Of a DNA stretch of 64,000 bases, positions 36,596-45,475 are shown piece by piece (the first letter of the stretch is position 1; each line of letters starts with the position of its first letter). The stretch covers positions 1 to 64,000 of the forward strand of contig NZ_JACKTL010000033.1 in assembly GCF_025822245.1 (NCBI RefSeq), in the 5' to 3' direction. Below the pieces are notes generated by a model that saw only the letters and a list, made by a program, of their open reading frames with translations, had not been told where the DNA came from and ran no database searches. The stretch is from Mycolicibacterium hodleri (GTDB taxonomy: Bacteria; Actinomycetota; Actinomycetes; Mycobacteriales; Mycobacteriaceae). A program made the translations under genes and the position numbers.

Positions 36596-37274
36596 TCGTC
36601 GCGCGGTCCCACAGGCGGTGACCGATCAGCGCGGTCCCCAGCGTGGCGATCGCCGCGACGTACACCGGAACGCAGATGTGAAGTTTCATCATCACGCCTC
36701 CGACGAGCGCCCCGGCGAAGATCGCCACGACCGCCCACAACCGGCGGTGGGTGAACCAGGCGAGGCCACCGGCGAACAGCGTCTCGCTGGCGTACGAGGT
36801 GATGGTCGAGGTCACCACCACCGTCGTCATGTCGGTCACCGCCAGGAAGCGGGCGACCGAGGCCTGGGCGCCCATGGCGACGGCAATCGTTGCCGCCGCG
36901 AGGATTCCGCCCAAGGATTGTCCGTCGGTGGGCATCAGCAGCAGTGCCGTCGCGACCGCGCCGAGCAGCACGGCGTTGGCAACCAGCGTCGCGGTGACGG
37001 CTGGGCCCCAACCGGGTTCGCCACGCCGGATGAGCCGTCCGGCGACCGCCGCCCCGACCACGTAGGCCATCAGCGCGACGAGCGGGCCGGCGACCGGTAG
37101 CCCCTCCTCGGCGGCGATGCCCATGCCGAGGATCACCACGTTGCCGGTCATGTTGCCCGTGAACACCCGGTCGAGGCCCAGATAGCCGACGGCGTCCAGG
37201 GCACCCGTCACCACGGTCAGAGTCATCATCAGCCACAGCCGCAGATGACGGTCGACCAGCGCGTGCGTCTGCAC
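36582..37274 (-). CDS. DUF1275 (YoaK-like) membrane protein
   Basis: 230-residue membrane protein with six predicted helices, of the DUF1275 family. Family phrases are LTVVTGALDAVGYLGLDRVFTGNMTGN near the N-terminus and DMTTVVVTSTITSYA in the middle. The function of the family is unknown; it may be a transporter. Its start is directly adjacent to the stop of the gamma-glutamyltransferase gene (0-base gap), so it belongs to that unit. It overlaps malQ by 14 bases tail to tail. Confidence 0.82.
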   Translation of the reverse strand: MQTHALVDRHLRLWLMMTLTVVTGALDAVGYLGLDRVFTGNMTGNVVILGMGIAAEEGLPVAGPLVALMAYVVGAAVAGRLIRRGEPGWGPAVTATLVANAVLLGAVATALLLMPTDGQSLGGILAAATIAVAMGAQASVARFLAVTDMTTVVVTSTITSYASETLFAGGLAWFTHRRLWAVVAIFAGALVGGVMMKLHICVPVYVAAIATLGTALIGHRLWDRATIRAA

Positions 37275-38864
37275 CTACGACGTCCGCCGGTGACGGGCGT
37301 ACTGCACCACCACCGCCGAGCCGTCGGCGCGCGGATCGGCGGCGGCGGTCAGCTCGCCGTCCGCGCCGGCGCGAACCACGTTGGCCTGGCCGAGGTTCTC
37401 CGAATGGCCTGGCACCTCCACGGTCTCGAAGCTGGACGCGCGCAACGACGCCTGGGCGGCGTCGTCGGCGTCGGCCTCGACGACGACGGAGTCATCCGTG
37501 CAGCCGAGCGCTTGCTGACCCACGACGGCGCGCGGCGCCGCGACGGCGTCGGCGGCGGACTGCCCGTCGAGCATGCGCAGCAGTACCTGGGTGAGGATCT
37601 GGGGCTGCCCCTGACCACCCATCGTGGACAGGACGTGGCGCAAATCGCCCTTCTCCGTGACGATGACGGGCATGAGCGTGTGCAGCGGCCGCTTTCGGGG
37701 GGCCAGCACGTTTTGCGAGCCGGCGTCCAGGGAGAAACTGGTCCCACGGTCGTGAAACAAGATGCCGGTGTCGGGGTCGACGAGCCCCGACCCGAAGGCG
37801 TGGTAGACGCTCTGGATCAGCGAGACCGCCCATCCGTCGCCGTCGGCGGTCGCGACCCCGACGGTGTCCCCGCGGGGCACCGACCGCGCCACGACGGCGT
37901 CGCCGACCGGCGTCGCGGCCCTGAGATCGTCGTGCACCAGGGCGGTCGTGTCGACCGCGGCCTGACGTGGGTCGGCCAGATACTCCGATCGCAAGCGGTT
38001 GCCGTGGTGGAACACGCGCATCAACGTGGCGAGGTCGTCACCCAGCGGCGCAGCCGTGTGAAACTCGTCGATGGCCGCCAAGGCGCGAAGCATGATGAAC
38101 CCGTGGGTGTTTGGTGGGCTCGTCGACACCACCAGCCCGCGGAACTCCACCGACGACGGCGCCGTGATCTCGGGCCGGAAGTCGGCGAAGTCGGCCTCGT
38201 CGAGGGCCGAACCACGCGAGCGCAGATAACGTACGGTGCCCGCCGCGAGCTCACCCCGGTAGAAGACGTCGGGACCGCCGTCGGCCAGCGCGGCGAACGT
38301 GGCCGCGAGCGCAGGCTGACGAAGGTCGTCCCCGGTCTGCAGCAGGCGCCCACCCGGCCGGAACACGCGGTCGAAGTCCTCGGACCCGTGGAGGTCGACG
38401 TTCTCGGGGTCCGCGAGGTGCGCGCCGAGCGACGCGGCGACCGGAACGCCGGCGTCGGCGGCGCGCCGGGCGGGCTGCAACAGCCGGCGCCACGGCAGTC
38501 GACCGCCCATGCCGTGCAACGACTCCCAGCCACGCACACCCCCGGGCACCGTGACGGTGTCGGCTCCGCGGGCCGGCAACTCGGAACCGTGGTTGGCGCG
38601 CATCGCGCCGACGTCGACGGCCGCGCCGGCCCAACCGGAGGCGTTGACACACGTCACGGTGCCGGCAGGGCTGCGCACCAAGGCGATCAGATCGCCGCCG
38701 AGGGCGACGTTGTGCGGGTAGACCACGGTCAGGACGGCGGCCGCGGCGATGGCGGCGTCGACGGCGCTCCCCCCGTCCCGGAACGCGTCGGTCGCGGCGT
38801 CGGTCGCCAGGGCGTGCGGGGTGGCGACGGCGCCGGTGAACGACGACGCTGAAGAAACGGACAC
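37275..38864 (-). CDS. gamma-glutamyltransferase family protein
   Basis: 529-residue Ntn-hydrolase of the gamma-glutamyltranspeptidase family, made as a proenzyme that cleaves itself before the catalytic Thr. The N-terminus ATPHALATDAATDAFRDGGSAVDAAIAA is typical of the large subunit; the processing Thr is in GDTVGVATADGD, where the usual Thr-Thr-His is Thr-Val-Gly. No signal peptide is evident, unlike periplasmic GGT, so an intracellular role in degrading imported gamma-glutamyl compounds is possible. It follows an amino-acid ABC importer by 53 bases. Confidence 0.84.
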   Translation of the reverse strand: MSVSSASSFTGAVATPHALATDAATDAFRDGGSAVDAAIAAAAVLTVVYPHNVALGGDLIALVRSPAGTVTCVNASGWAGAAVDVGAMRANHGSELPARGADTVTVPGGVRGWESLHGMGGRLPWRRLLQPARRAADAGVPVAASLGAHLADPENVDLHGSEDFDRVFRPGGRLLQTGDDLRQPALAATFAALADGGPDVFYRGELAAGTVRYLRSRGSALDEADFADFRPEITAPSSVEFRGLVVSTSPPNTHGFIMLRALAAIDEFHTAAPLGDDLATLMRVFHHGNRLRSEYLADPRQAAVDTTALVHDDLRAATPVGDAVVARSVPRGDTVGVATADGDGWAVSLIQSVYHAFGSGLVDPDTGILFHDRGTSFSLDAGSQNVLAPRKRPLHTLMPVIVTEKGDLRHVLSTMGGQGQPQILTQVLLRMLDGQSAADAVAAPRAVVGQQALGCTDDSVVVEADADDAAQASLRASSFETVEVPGHSENLGQANVVRAGADGELTAAADPRADGSAVVVQYARHRRTS

Positions 38865-38917
38865 GGCGAACGTCCTCTCTGCTGGTGTGGTGGTGGGGCG
38901 GGGCTGAGACCGGCCGG

Positions 38918-39682
38918 TCAGTGGATCGTCGACAAGAAGGTCTTGGTCCGCTCGTTCTTGGGGTTGGTGAACAGCTCGTTCGGCGGGGCGTCTTCGATGA
39001 TGCGGCCGGCGTCCATCACGATGATGCGGTCGGCGACCTCCCGGGCGAACCGCATCTCATGCGTCACCGCGACCATGGTCATGTGATCGCGCGCCAGTTC
39101 GCGCATTACCTCGAGCACCTCGCCGACCATCTCGACGTCCAGCGCGCTGGTGGGTTCGTCGAACAGCATCACCTTTGGTCGCATGGCCAGCGCCCGGGCG
39201 ATCGCGACCCGCTGCTGTTGTCCGCCGGAGAGCTGGCTCGGTCGCGATTCGGCCTTGTCCGCCAACCCCACTCGCTCGAGGAGGGCGATCGCGTTGGTCC
39301 GCGCCTCGTCCTTGGGCTGGCCGAGCACCCGCACCGGGGCGTTCCACACGTTCTCCAGCGCCGTCATGTGGGGAAACAGGTTGAAGTGCTGGAAGACGAA
39401 GCCGATCTCGCGCCGTCGGCGGGCGAGCTCGGTGGTGCCGATCTTCTTGCCGTGGGCGCCGTGGGCGATGGACACGCCCCCGACGAGCACCTCGCCACTC
39501 GACAGCTCCTCGAGGTGGTTGATCGAGCGGAGCAGGGTGGTCTTTCCGGCGCCGGACGGTCCGATCAGCACCACGACCTGGCCGCGCTCGACGTCGAGGT
39601 TGACCTCGTTGAGGACCCGCTTGCCGCCGAGCATGCAGCAGGCGTTGCGCACCGAGACGATTGGTGCGGTGGTGTCGGTCAT
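38918..39682 (-). CDS. polar amino-acid ABC transporter ATP-binding protein
   Basis: 254-residue ATPase of a polar amino-acid importer (GlnQ/HisP type). Walker A is GPSGAGKTT (residues 41-49), the signature is [15 protein letters not shown], Walker B is [12 protein letters not shown], and a switch His is in VAVTHEM. ATG 39682 overlaps the permease stop by 4 bases (ATGA). Together with the permease and binding protein it feeds the gamma-glutamyltransferase unit. The open frame upstream of the start shadows the permease. Confidence 0.93.
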   Translation of the reverse strand: MTDTTAPIVSVRNACCMLGGKRVLNEVNLDVERGQVVVLIGPSGAGKTTLLRSINHLEELSSGEVLVGGVSIAHGAHGKKIGTTELARRRREIGFVFQHFNLFPHMTALENVWNAPVRVLGQPKDEARTNAIALLERVGLADKAESRPSQLSGGQQQRVAIARALAMRPKVMLFDEPTSALDVEMVGEVLEVMRELARDHMTMVAVTHEMRFAREVADRIIVMDAGRIIEDAPPNELFTNPKNERTKTFLSTIH

Positions 39683-40473
39683 CGAGCCCCCTCGGCTTGC
39701 AGAGTTGCGTTGGCCGCCGCGCGCCGGGCGCCGAGCAGCCGGGACGTGATGGGCACGCGCTGCTCGATGCCGAGCTGGCGGGCCAGCCGATTCTCGATCC
39801 AGGCCTGGATGAACGTCCAAATCGTGGTCAGGGCAAGGTAGTAGATCGCCGCGACGATGAAGATCTCGAAGGTGTGGAACGTCGCCGAGCTGATCGACTG
39901 CGTGACGAGGAACATCTCGCTGACGCCGATCACCGAGAGCACCGACGTCGTCTTCATCATGCCGTTGAACGAGTTGCCCAGCGGCGGGACCATCACGCGC
40001 AGCGACTGGGGCACGATGATCCAGCGCATCAACCTGCCCGGTGTCATCCCCAGGGAGGCGGCCGCCTCGAATTGTCCCTTCGGCACCGAATCCAAACCGG
40101 CCCTGATGATCTCGGCGATGTAGGCACTCTCGTTGACCATCAGGCCGATGACGGCGGCCTGGACGGCGGCCTTCAGCGACCACCCCAGCAGGGAGACGTC
40201 GTTGAATTGGTAGATGCCGACCGCCGCGAAACCGGTGTAGATGATCACCAGTTGGACGAGCAGCGGCGTGCCGCGGATGACCCAGATGTAGCCGCTGGCG
40301 AACCCCCGCACCACGGCGAATTGCGAGCGTCGCATCAGCGCGATCACCAGTCCGAGCAGGATCGCCAGAATCATTGCCACCAGGGAGATCCCGATGGTGA
40401 GACCGAGTCCCTCGAGGAACGCGTCACTGGGGGTGAACAGCGACTTCCAGAAGAATTGCCAGTCGAATTGCAT
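39679..40473 (-). CDS. polar amino-acid ABC transporter permease
   Basis: 264-residue permease of the HisMQ/GlnP type. An N-terminal amphipathic part is followed by five helices; the typical [15 protein letters not shown] and the EAA loop [24 protein letters not shown] are visible. A single permease gene implies a homodimer. The start ATG 40473 lies 3 bases after the binding-protein stop. Confidence 0.92.
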   Translation of the reverse strand: MQFDWQFFWKSLFTPSDAFLEGLGLTIGISLVAMILAILLGLVIALMRRSQFAVVRGFASGYIWVIRGTPLLVQLVIIYTGFAAVGIYQFNDVSLLGWSLKAAVQAAVIGLMVNESAYIAEIIRAGLDSVPKGQFEAAASLGMTPGRLMRWIIVPQSLRVMVPPLGNSFNGMMKTTSVLSVIGVSEMFLVTQSISSATFHTFEIFIVAAIYYLALTTIWTFIQAWIENRLARQLGIEQRVPITSRLLGARRAAANATLQAEGAR

Positions 40474-40476
40474 GGG

Positions 40477-41319
40477 CTACTTCTTGATGCTCAGGTCGGT
40501 CATGCCCCACTCGCCGAGGATCTTGGCGTAGGTCCCGTTGGTCTCGAGCGTCGACAGCACGGCCGCGATGGCGTCATGAAGCTGCGTGTCGTCCTTGCGT
40601 GTGGCGGCGCCAATGTCGATGGTGCCGAACGGTTGTCCAATCGTCTTGATCTTGGCGCCGGTCTTGGTCTCGTAGTACCCGAGGGTCTCGGCGGTGTCCA
40701 TGAAGGCGTCGACCTGTCCATTTTGCAGCTGCTGCAGGGACACGTCGGCCTGGTTGCTCCGGTTCAGGTCGACCGCGGGCTTGCCTGCGGCAGTGCACTT
40801 CCCGGACTGCTCGGTGGCCAGCGACTCCGCCGTCGTCGCGACCGCGACCATGACCTTCTTGCCGCACAGGCTGTCGTCGAGGCCCGTCACGTCCGCGGGC
40901 TTGTTCGCCGAGACCGCGATGCCGGTACCCGACTTGACGTAGGGCACGAAGTCGACGACCTTTTCGCGCTCGGGCTTGACGTAGAGCTGCGCCATGATGA
41001 CGTCGCATTGCTTCGCCTGCAGGGTGGGGATGACCGTGGCGAACGACGACTGGACGAAGTCGGACTTGAGTCCCATCTCCGATGCCAACGCCTTGCCGAG
41101 GTCGACCTCGCTTCCGACGAGTTCGCCCGATTCGTCGTGGTAGACGTTGGGTGGCGTGCCGTCGTTGGGCGCGCAGATCTTCAGCGTGCCGGCCTGCAGG
41201 ATCGCCGGGGGCGCCACCTTCGCCGGGCCGCTGGGCTCCGGCGCCGCGGTGTCCGACGACGAACAGGCGACGAGCGGCAGGGCAGCTGCCGCCACGACGG
41301 CAATGAGCGCTCTCTTCAT
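40477..41319 (-). CDS. amino-acid ABC transporter substrate-binding lipoprotein
   Basis: 280-residue family 3 solute-binding protein. The signal peptide ends in a lipobox LVAC (Cys at about 23), so it is an exported lipoprotein. Family segments are LKICAPNDGTPPNVYHDESGELVGSEVDLGKAL in two parts and DVIMAQLYVKPEREKVVDFVPY. ATG 41319 is set by GGGAGGAACC just upstream. It is the first gene of the importer, downstream of a palindrome. The ligand is unknown; glutamate, glutathione or another gamma-glutamyl compound is suggested by the neighbouring transferase. Confidence 0.9.
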   Translation of the reverse strand: MKRALIAVVAAAALPLVACSSSDTAAPEPSGPAKVAPPAILQAGTLKICAPNDGTPPNVYHDESGELVGSEVDLGKALASEMGLKSDFVQSSFATVIPTLQAKQCDVIMAQLYVKPEREKVVDFVPYVKSGTGIAVSANKPADVTGLDDSLCGKKVMVAVATTAESLATEQSGKCTAAGKPAVDLNRSNQADVSLQQLQNGQVDAFMDTAETLGYYETKTGAKIKTIGQPFGTIDIGAATRKDDTQLHDAIAAVLSTLETNGTYAKILGEWGMTDLSIKK

Positions 41320-41369
41320 GGTTCCTCCCAAAGGTCGACGCCGAGAGGGTGATGCCGATCACCCGCTGG

Positions 41370-41385
41370 CCTATCGAACGATAGG
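41370..41385. promoter_or_regulatory. operator-like inverted repeat before the amino-acid importer
   Basis: CCTATCG-AA-CGATAGG, perfect 7-bp arms, lies 51 bases before the binding-protein start and downstream of the TetR gene. It is probably the operator of that TetR regulator. Its core resembles the palindrome at 15132. Confidence 0.58.
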
Positions 41386-41457
41386 GCAGCGACGGCATAA
41401 GCGCGACCCCTAGAGGAAATCCTTTACGTCGACGTCACGAGGGACGCCGCGACTGCC

Positions 41458-42135
41458 TCAGCGGGCGTTCGTCACGCCCACGTCGCGCAAGCGGGTGCGC
41501 GTCACGTCCTGGATCGTCGGCAATCGCGACTGGTCGACCAGCAGTGACCGGACGACGAAGTCCGCCGCTTGCAGGGGACGTTCCTGACGCATGCGCCCGG
41601 GACCACCCTGTTCCCGCAGCGTCTCGAACAACACGCCGTTGGTCGCCCGCAGGACGAAACTTGGCTCGAATGGCACGAACTCACCGGCTTCGCAGCCACC
41701 GTCGACGACGCGCTCGATCTGCTCGTGGAACAGCGCGATGCCCTCTCGTTCGTCGGAGAATTCGTCGAGTGCGAGAACGGCGTCCTGGTAGAGCCCGCGC
41801 GCGTCGAACGGCTGCGCCAAGATCTCCCGTACGTCGCAGGCGATGGCGAGGTGCAGCTTCTCGGCCCAGGTCGACTGTTCGCTCAGTCGTTGATTCATCC
41901 GGTCTATCGTTGGGCCGAGATCCAACTCGACGAGTTCGCGGAAGACCTCGTGCTTGGCCTGGAAGTGGTGGAACAGCGACGGCTGGCGGATCTGAACCGC
42001 CTCGGCGATGTCGCGCGTCGACGTGCCGAAGTAACCCCGCTGGGCGAACAGGACGGAGGCGGCCAGCAAGATGCGACCCCTCGTCGAGGTCCAGTCCACG
42101 GTCTTCGGCTGCCAGCCCGGCCCGTACTTCACCAT
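41458..42135 (-). CDS. TetR-family regulator
   Basis: 225-residue TetR-type regulator with an N-terminal helix-turn-helix (ASVLFAQRGYFGTSTRDIAEAV, then IRQPSLFHHFQAKHEVF). ATG 42135 is chosen; an upstream in-frame GTG at 42150 adds five residues. It lies directly upstream of the amino-acid importer/gamma-glutamyltransferase unit on the same strand, with an operator-like repeat between, so local control of that unit is likely. Ligand unknown. Confidence 0.84.
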   Translation of the reverse strand: MVKYGPGWQPKTVDWTSTRGRILLAASVLFAQRGYFGTSTRDIAEAVQIRQPSLFHHFQAKHEVFRELVELDLGPTIDRMNQRLSEQSTWAEKLHLAIACDVREILAQPFDARGLYQDAVLALDEFSDEREGIALFHEQIERVVDGGCEAGEFVPFEPSFVLRATNGVLFETLREQGGPGRMRQERPLQAADFVVRSLLVDQSRLPTIQDVTRTRLRDVGVTNAR

Positions 42136-42226
42136 CCCACTGTGACACACGACCGCGCCCGACAGGCAGCCCGCAGCCGAAAGTCCAAGCGGCCTAGCGC
42201 GTTCGGGTCGACTCGCCCGGGTGCCG

Positions 42227-43240
42227 TCAACTCGACGCCGACACGGCCACCATCACCTTGTCGCCCCGACGCTCGGCGGCCGAACCAAATGCCTTGGCGG
42301 CCTCGCTCAGCGGGTGGCGTTCGGTGACCAGCAGGTCCAGGTCGACGCCGCCGGCGGCCATGGCGATCGCCCGGGGATAGGTGTCGTTCATGCGCCGCAC
42401 CATTGCGAACGTCAGGCCCTTGCGCCGCGCGACGGCCGCGGGGAAGGCCGAGTCGTCCTGGGACGGGATGCCCGCCAGAGCGATGCGACCACCCGGCCGG
42501 GATGCCGCGACGGCGGTCGCGATCGCGGCGTCCGTTCCGGCGACCTCCAGGACGACGTCGACGCCCCGGCCGCCGGTCGCCTCGAGGACCTCGTCGGCGC
42601 CGTGCTCGTCGGAGAACGCGGCGTCGGCGCCACTGCGCAACGCAGTGTCCCTCCGGTGCTCGAGCGGTTCGCTGACGAACACCCGCGCGGCACCCTGGCG
42701 ACGCGCCACCTGGACGGTCAGTGCCCCGATCGGTCCGGCACCCACCACGAGGACGTCCGCGCCGGGCCGCAGATGACTCACCGCGACCGCGTGCAGTGCG
42801 ACCCCGAGTGGCTCCAGCAGCGCCCCCGCGTCGTCGCTGACGTCGTCGGGAAGTGGGTACAGCAGGTGATCGGGCCAGACGAGATGCTCCTGCATGGCGC
42901 CGTCCAGTGTGCCGTGGCCGGCGAATCGCACGGTGGGACAGAGATTCTCGTGACCCATCCGGCACATCTCGCACGATCGGCACGCGATCGCCGGGTCGAC
43001 GGCCACCCGGCGACCCGCGTGTGGCCCGGTGAGGGCGACGGCCGCGAACTCGTGCCCCGGCACGACGGGCCGCTCGATGCGGTTCTCGCCGATGCCCCCG
43101 TCGGTGAACCAATGCAGGTCGGACCCGCAGATGCCCACGGAGGTGACCGCAAGCAGCGACCAGCCCGCCGGCGGATCCCCTGGCGGGGGTTCGTCGGCGA
43201 CCCGGAGGTCTCCGACGGCGTGCAGGCGGGCGGCGATCAT
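42227..43240 (-). CDS. zinc-dependent medium-chain dehydrogenase (polyol/idonate type)
   Basis: 337-residue MDR-family dehydrogenase. Catalytic zinc ligands are in VGICGSDLHWF and VVPGHEF; the structural zinc Cys cluster is CRSCEMCRMGHENLC; the Rossmann motif is VVGAGPIGALTV. It resembles L-idonate 5-dehydrogenase or sorbitol dehydrogenase. It starts 13 bases after araA, so it is the last gene of the arabinose unit and may act on L-arabinitol or another polyol. That substrate is inference. Confidence 0.83.
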   Translation of the reverse strand: MIAARLHAVGDLRVADEPPPGDPPAGWSLLAVTSVGICGSDLHWFTDGGIGENRIERPVVPGHEFAAVALTGPHAGRRVAVDPAIACRSCEMCRMGHENLCPTVRFAGHGTLDGAMQEHLVWPDHLLYPLPDDVSDDAGALLEPLGVALHAVAVSHLRPGADVLVVGAGPIGALTVQVARRQGAARVFVSEPLEHRRDTALRSGADAAFSDEHGADEVLEATGGRGVDVVLEVAGTDAAIATAVAASRPGGRIALAGIPSQDDSAFPAAVARRKGLTFAMVRRMNDTYPRAIAMAAGGVDLDLLVTERHPLSEAAKAFGSAAERRGDKVMVAVSASS

Positions 43241-43253
43241 CGCGTCCGTCCGC

Positions 43254-44765
43254 TCACAGCCCGGCGGCGACGTGGTGATACACGTCGTTCCACTTGAGTT
43301 CGTGCTGGAACCCCCGCACCGTGGTGGCGGCGTCGATGACCAACAGTTCGGTGTCGGTCATGGCGGCGAAGTCGTCGATCGCCTCGGCGTCCACGGCCGT
43401 GGACATCACGGTGTGGTGCGGCGCACCGGCCATCAACCACGCCTCGGCCGAGGTCGACCAGTTCGGCAACGGCTCCCACACCGCGCAGGCGACCGGAAGG
43501 TTCGGCAACTCGTGGGTGGGTTCGACGACGCGTACTTCGTTGACCACCAACCGGAATCGCGAGCCCATGTCGCAGATGCCGAGGATGATCGCATCGGACG
43601 GGGCCGCGGTGAAGCGCAACCGGACCGGATCCTCCCGACCGCCGATCGACAGCGGATGCACCTCCAGGGTCGGCGTCGACGCCGCGATGCTGGGGCACAC
43701 CTCCAGCATGTGGGCGCCGAGGATGCGCTCCTGGCCCGGCGTCAGGTCGTAGGTGTAGTCCTCCATGAACGACGTCCCGCCGGGCAGGCCCTCGGCCATC
43801 ACCTTCACGGTCCGCAGCATCATCGAGGTCTTCCAGTCGCCCTCGCCGCCAAAGCCGTAACCGTCGGCCATCAGACGTTGCACCGCCAGGCCCGGCAGCT
43901 GACGAAGACCGCCGAGGTCCTCGAAGTTGGTGGTGAACGCATGAAAGTCGCCGTCCTGGAGAAACTTTCGCAATCCGAGTTCGATCTGGGCACCGTGTCG
44001 TAGGAACGCGTGCCGATCTCCGCCGGGCAGCAGTTCGGCGGCGACCGCGTAGGTGCCCTCGTATTCCCTGACCAGTTTGTCGACGTCGGCGGGGCGAACT
44101 CGTTCGACGAATTCGACGAGGTCGTTGACGCCGTAGGTGTTGATCGAGGCACCGAAGTGCGCTTCGGCCTCCACCTTGTCACCCTCGGTCACGGCGACGC
44201 CGCGCATGTTGTCGCCGAAGCGGGCGACCTTCATCGTCGACAGCTCGGCGCGGCCGAGCGCCGCCCGCACCCAGGAGCCGATCCGCCTGCGGGTGTTGGG
44301 GTCGCTGACGTGGCCGGCCACGGTCTTGCGCGGGGTCGACAGACGGGTCTGGATGTAGCCGAACTCACGGTCGCCGTGGGCGGCCTGGTTGAGGTTCATG
44401 AAGTCCATGTCGAGGCTTTGCCATGGCAATTCGACGCCGAACTGGGTGTGCAGGTGCAGAAGCGGCTTGCGGAGCGTCTTGAGCCCGCGGATCCACATCT
44501 TGGCCGGCGAGAACGTGTGCATCCAGGCGATCACGCCGATGCACTCCTCGCTGGTGTTGGCCTCGCTCAGGATCTGGGCGATCGCCTCGGCGGTGGTGAC
44601 GACGGGAAGCCACCGCACCTCGACCGGAATCTCGGAGCTGCCGTCGAGACGGTCGGCGATCTGGCGTGACTGGTCGGCGACCTGATCAAGGATGTCCGGC
44701 CCGTACAGGGACTGGCTGCCCGTGATCAGCCACACCTGGCTGGTGACGAGTCGGGACGCGATCAT
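43254..44765 (-). CDS. araA: L-arabinose isomerase
   Basis: 503-residue cytoplasmic enzyme that converts L-arabinose to L-ribulose. Length matches the family (about 500). Metal-binding and catalytic residues are in [11 protein letters not shown] (Glu), [11 protein letters not shown] (Glu), [12 protein letters not shown] (His) and [10 protein letters not shown] (His). The ATG overlaps the araD stop by 4 bases. Third step-set gene in the unit araB-araD-araA. Confidence 0.96.
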   Translation of the reverse strand: MIASRLVTSQVWLITGSQSLYGPDILDQVADQSRQIADRLDGSSEIPVEVRWLPVVTTAEAIAQILSEANTSEECIGVIAWMHTFSPAKMWIRGLKTLRKPLLHLHTQFGVELPWQSLDMDFMNLNQAAHGDREFGYIQTRLSTPRKTVAGHVSDPNTRRRIGSWVRAALGRAELSTMKVARFGDNMRGVAVTEGDKVEAEAHFGASINTYGVNDLVEFVERVRPADVDKLVREYEGTYAVAAELLPGGDRHAFLRHGAQIELGLRKFLQDGDFHAFTTNFEDLGGLRQLPGLAVQRLMADGYGFGGEGDWKTSMMLRTVKVMAEGLPGGTSFMEDYTYDLTPGQERILGAHMLEVCPSIAASTPTLEVHPLSIGGREDPVRLRFTAAPSDAIILGICDMGSRFRLVVNEVRVVEPTHELPNLPVACAVWEPLPNWSTSAEAWLMAGAPHHTVMSTAVDAEAIDDFAAMTDTELLVIDAATTVRGFQHELKWNDVYHHVAAGL

Positions 44766-45475
44766 CGCTGGTTCTCCTGAGGGGTTGCGGTTGACGTGTC
44801 GGCCTGGCCGTAGACGTTCTGGTAGCGCTCGTAGAGGGCGGTCACGTTCGCGGCGTCGATCGGTGAGGTGGTGCCCAGTTGCCGGCTGATGTGCACGGTG
44901 CGTGCGACGTCCTCCACCATGACGGCGGCCTTGACGGCGTCGCGGGCCGTGCGGCCGATGGTGAACGGACCGTGGCTGTGCATCAGCACCGCCGGAGACC
45001 TGCTGTCCCGCAGCGTCTCCACGATGCCGCGGCCGATCGAGTCGTCTCCGATGAGGGCGAACGGCCCGACCGGCACGTCCCCGCCGAACTCGTCGGCGAT
45101 CATCGTCAGCACGCAGGGGATCGGTTCACCGCGGGCCGCCCACGCCGTGGCGTAGGTGGAGTGGGTGTGCACGACGCCGCCCACCTCGGGCATGTGCCGG
45201 TACACGTAGGCGTGGGCCGCGGTGTCCGAGGAAGGGTTGAGCTCGCCGTCGACGAGGTTGCCGTACAGGTCGCACACCACCATGTCGTCGGCGGTCATCG
45301 AATCATATTCCGCACCAGAGGGTTTGATCACCATCAGGTCGCTGTCCGGCACCCTGGCGCTGACGTTGCCAGCGGTCCAGATGACGAGGTCGTAGCGGGT
45401 CAGCTGGGCGTGGAGGTCACAGACCTCGCGACGCAATTGGGCGATGACGCGGTTGGTCTCGGCGGTGACGGTCAT
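44762..45475 (-). CDS. araD: L-ribulose-5-phosphate 4-epimerase
   Basis: 237-residue class II aldolase-fold epimerase that converts L-ribulose 5-phosphate to D-xylulose 5-phosphate. Zinc-binding His residues are in [16 protein letters not shown] and [10 protein letters not shown]; the phosphate-binding [10 protein letters not shown] and KPSGAEY are present. The ATG overlaps the araB stop, and its own stop overlaps araA, so araB-araD-araA are coupled. Confidence 0.95.
   Translation of the reverse strand: MTVTAETNRVIAQLRREVCDLHAQLTRYDLVIWTAGNVSARVPDSDLMVIKPSGAEYDSMTADDMVVCDLYGNLVDGELNPSSDTAAHAYVYRHMPEVGGVVHTHSTYATAWAARGEPIPCVLTMIADEFGGDVPVGPFALIGDDSIGRGIVETLRDSRSPAVLMHSHGPFTIGRTARDAVKAAVMVEDVARTVHISRQLGTTSPIDAANVTALYERYQNVYGQADTSTATPQENQR

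Noticed and set aside
37245..38852. 535-codon plus-strand frame opposite the gamma-glutamyltransferase gene
   Set aside because: Same reason: shadow composition and no domain, against a clear family match on the minus strand.
39661..41352. 563-codon plus-strand frame opposite the amino-acid importer
   Set aside because: It spans three well-defined ABC genes in antisense and shows no family features.
41408..41423. AGGAAATCCT palindrome upstream of the amino-acid importer
   Set aside because: Only four-base arms; too short to separate from chance next to the better repeat at 41370.
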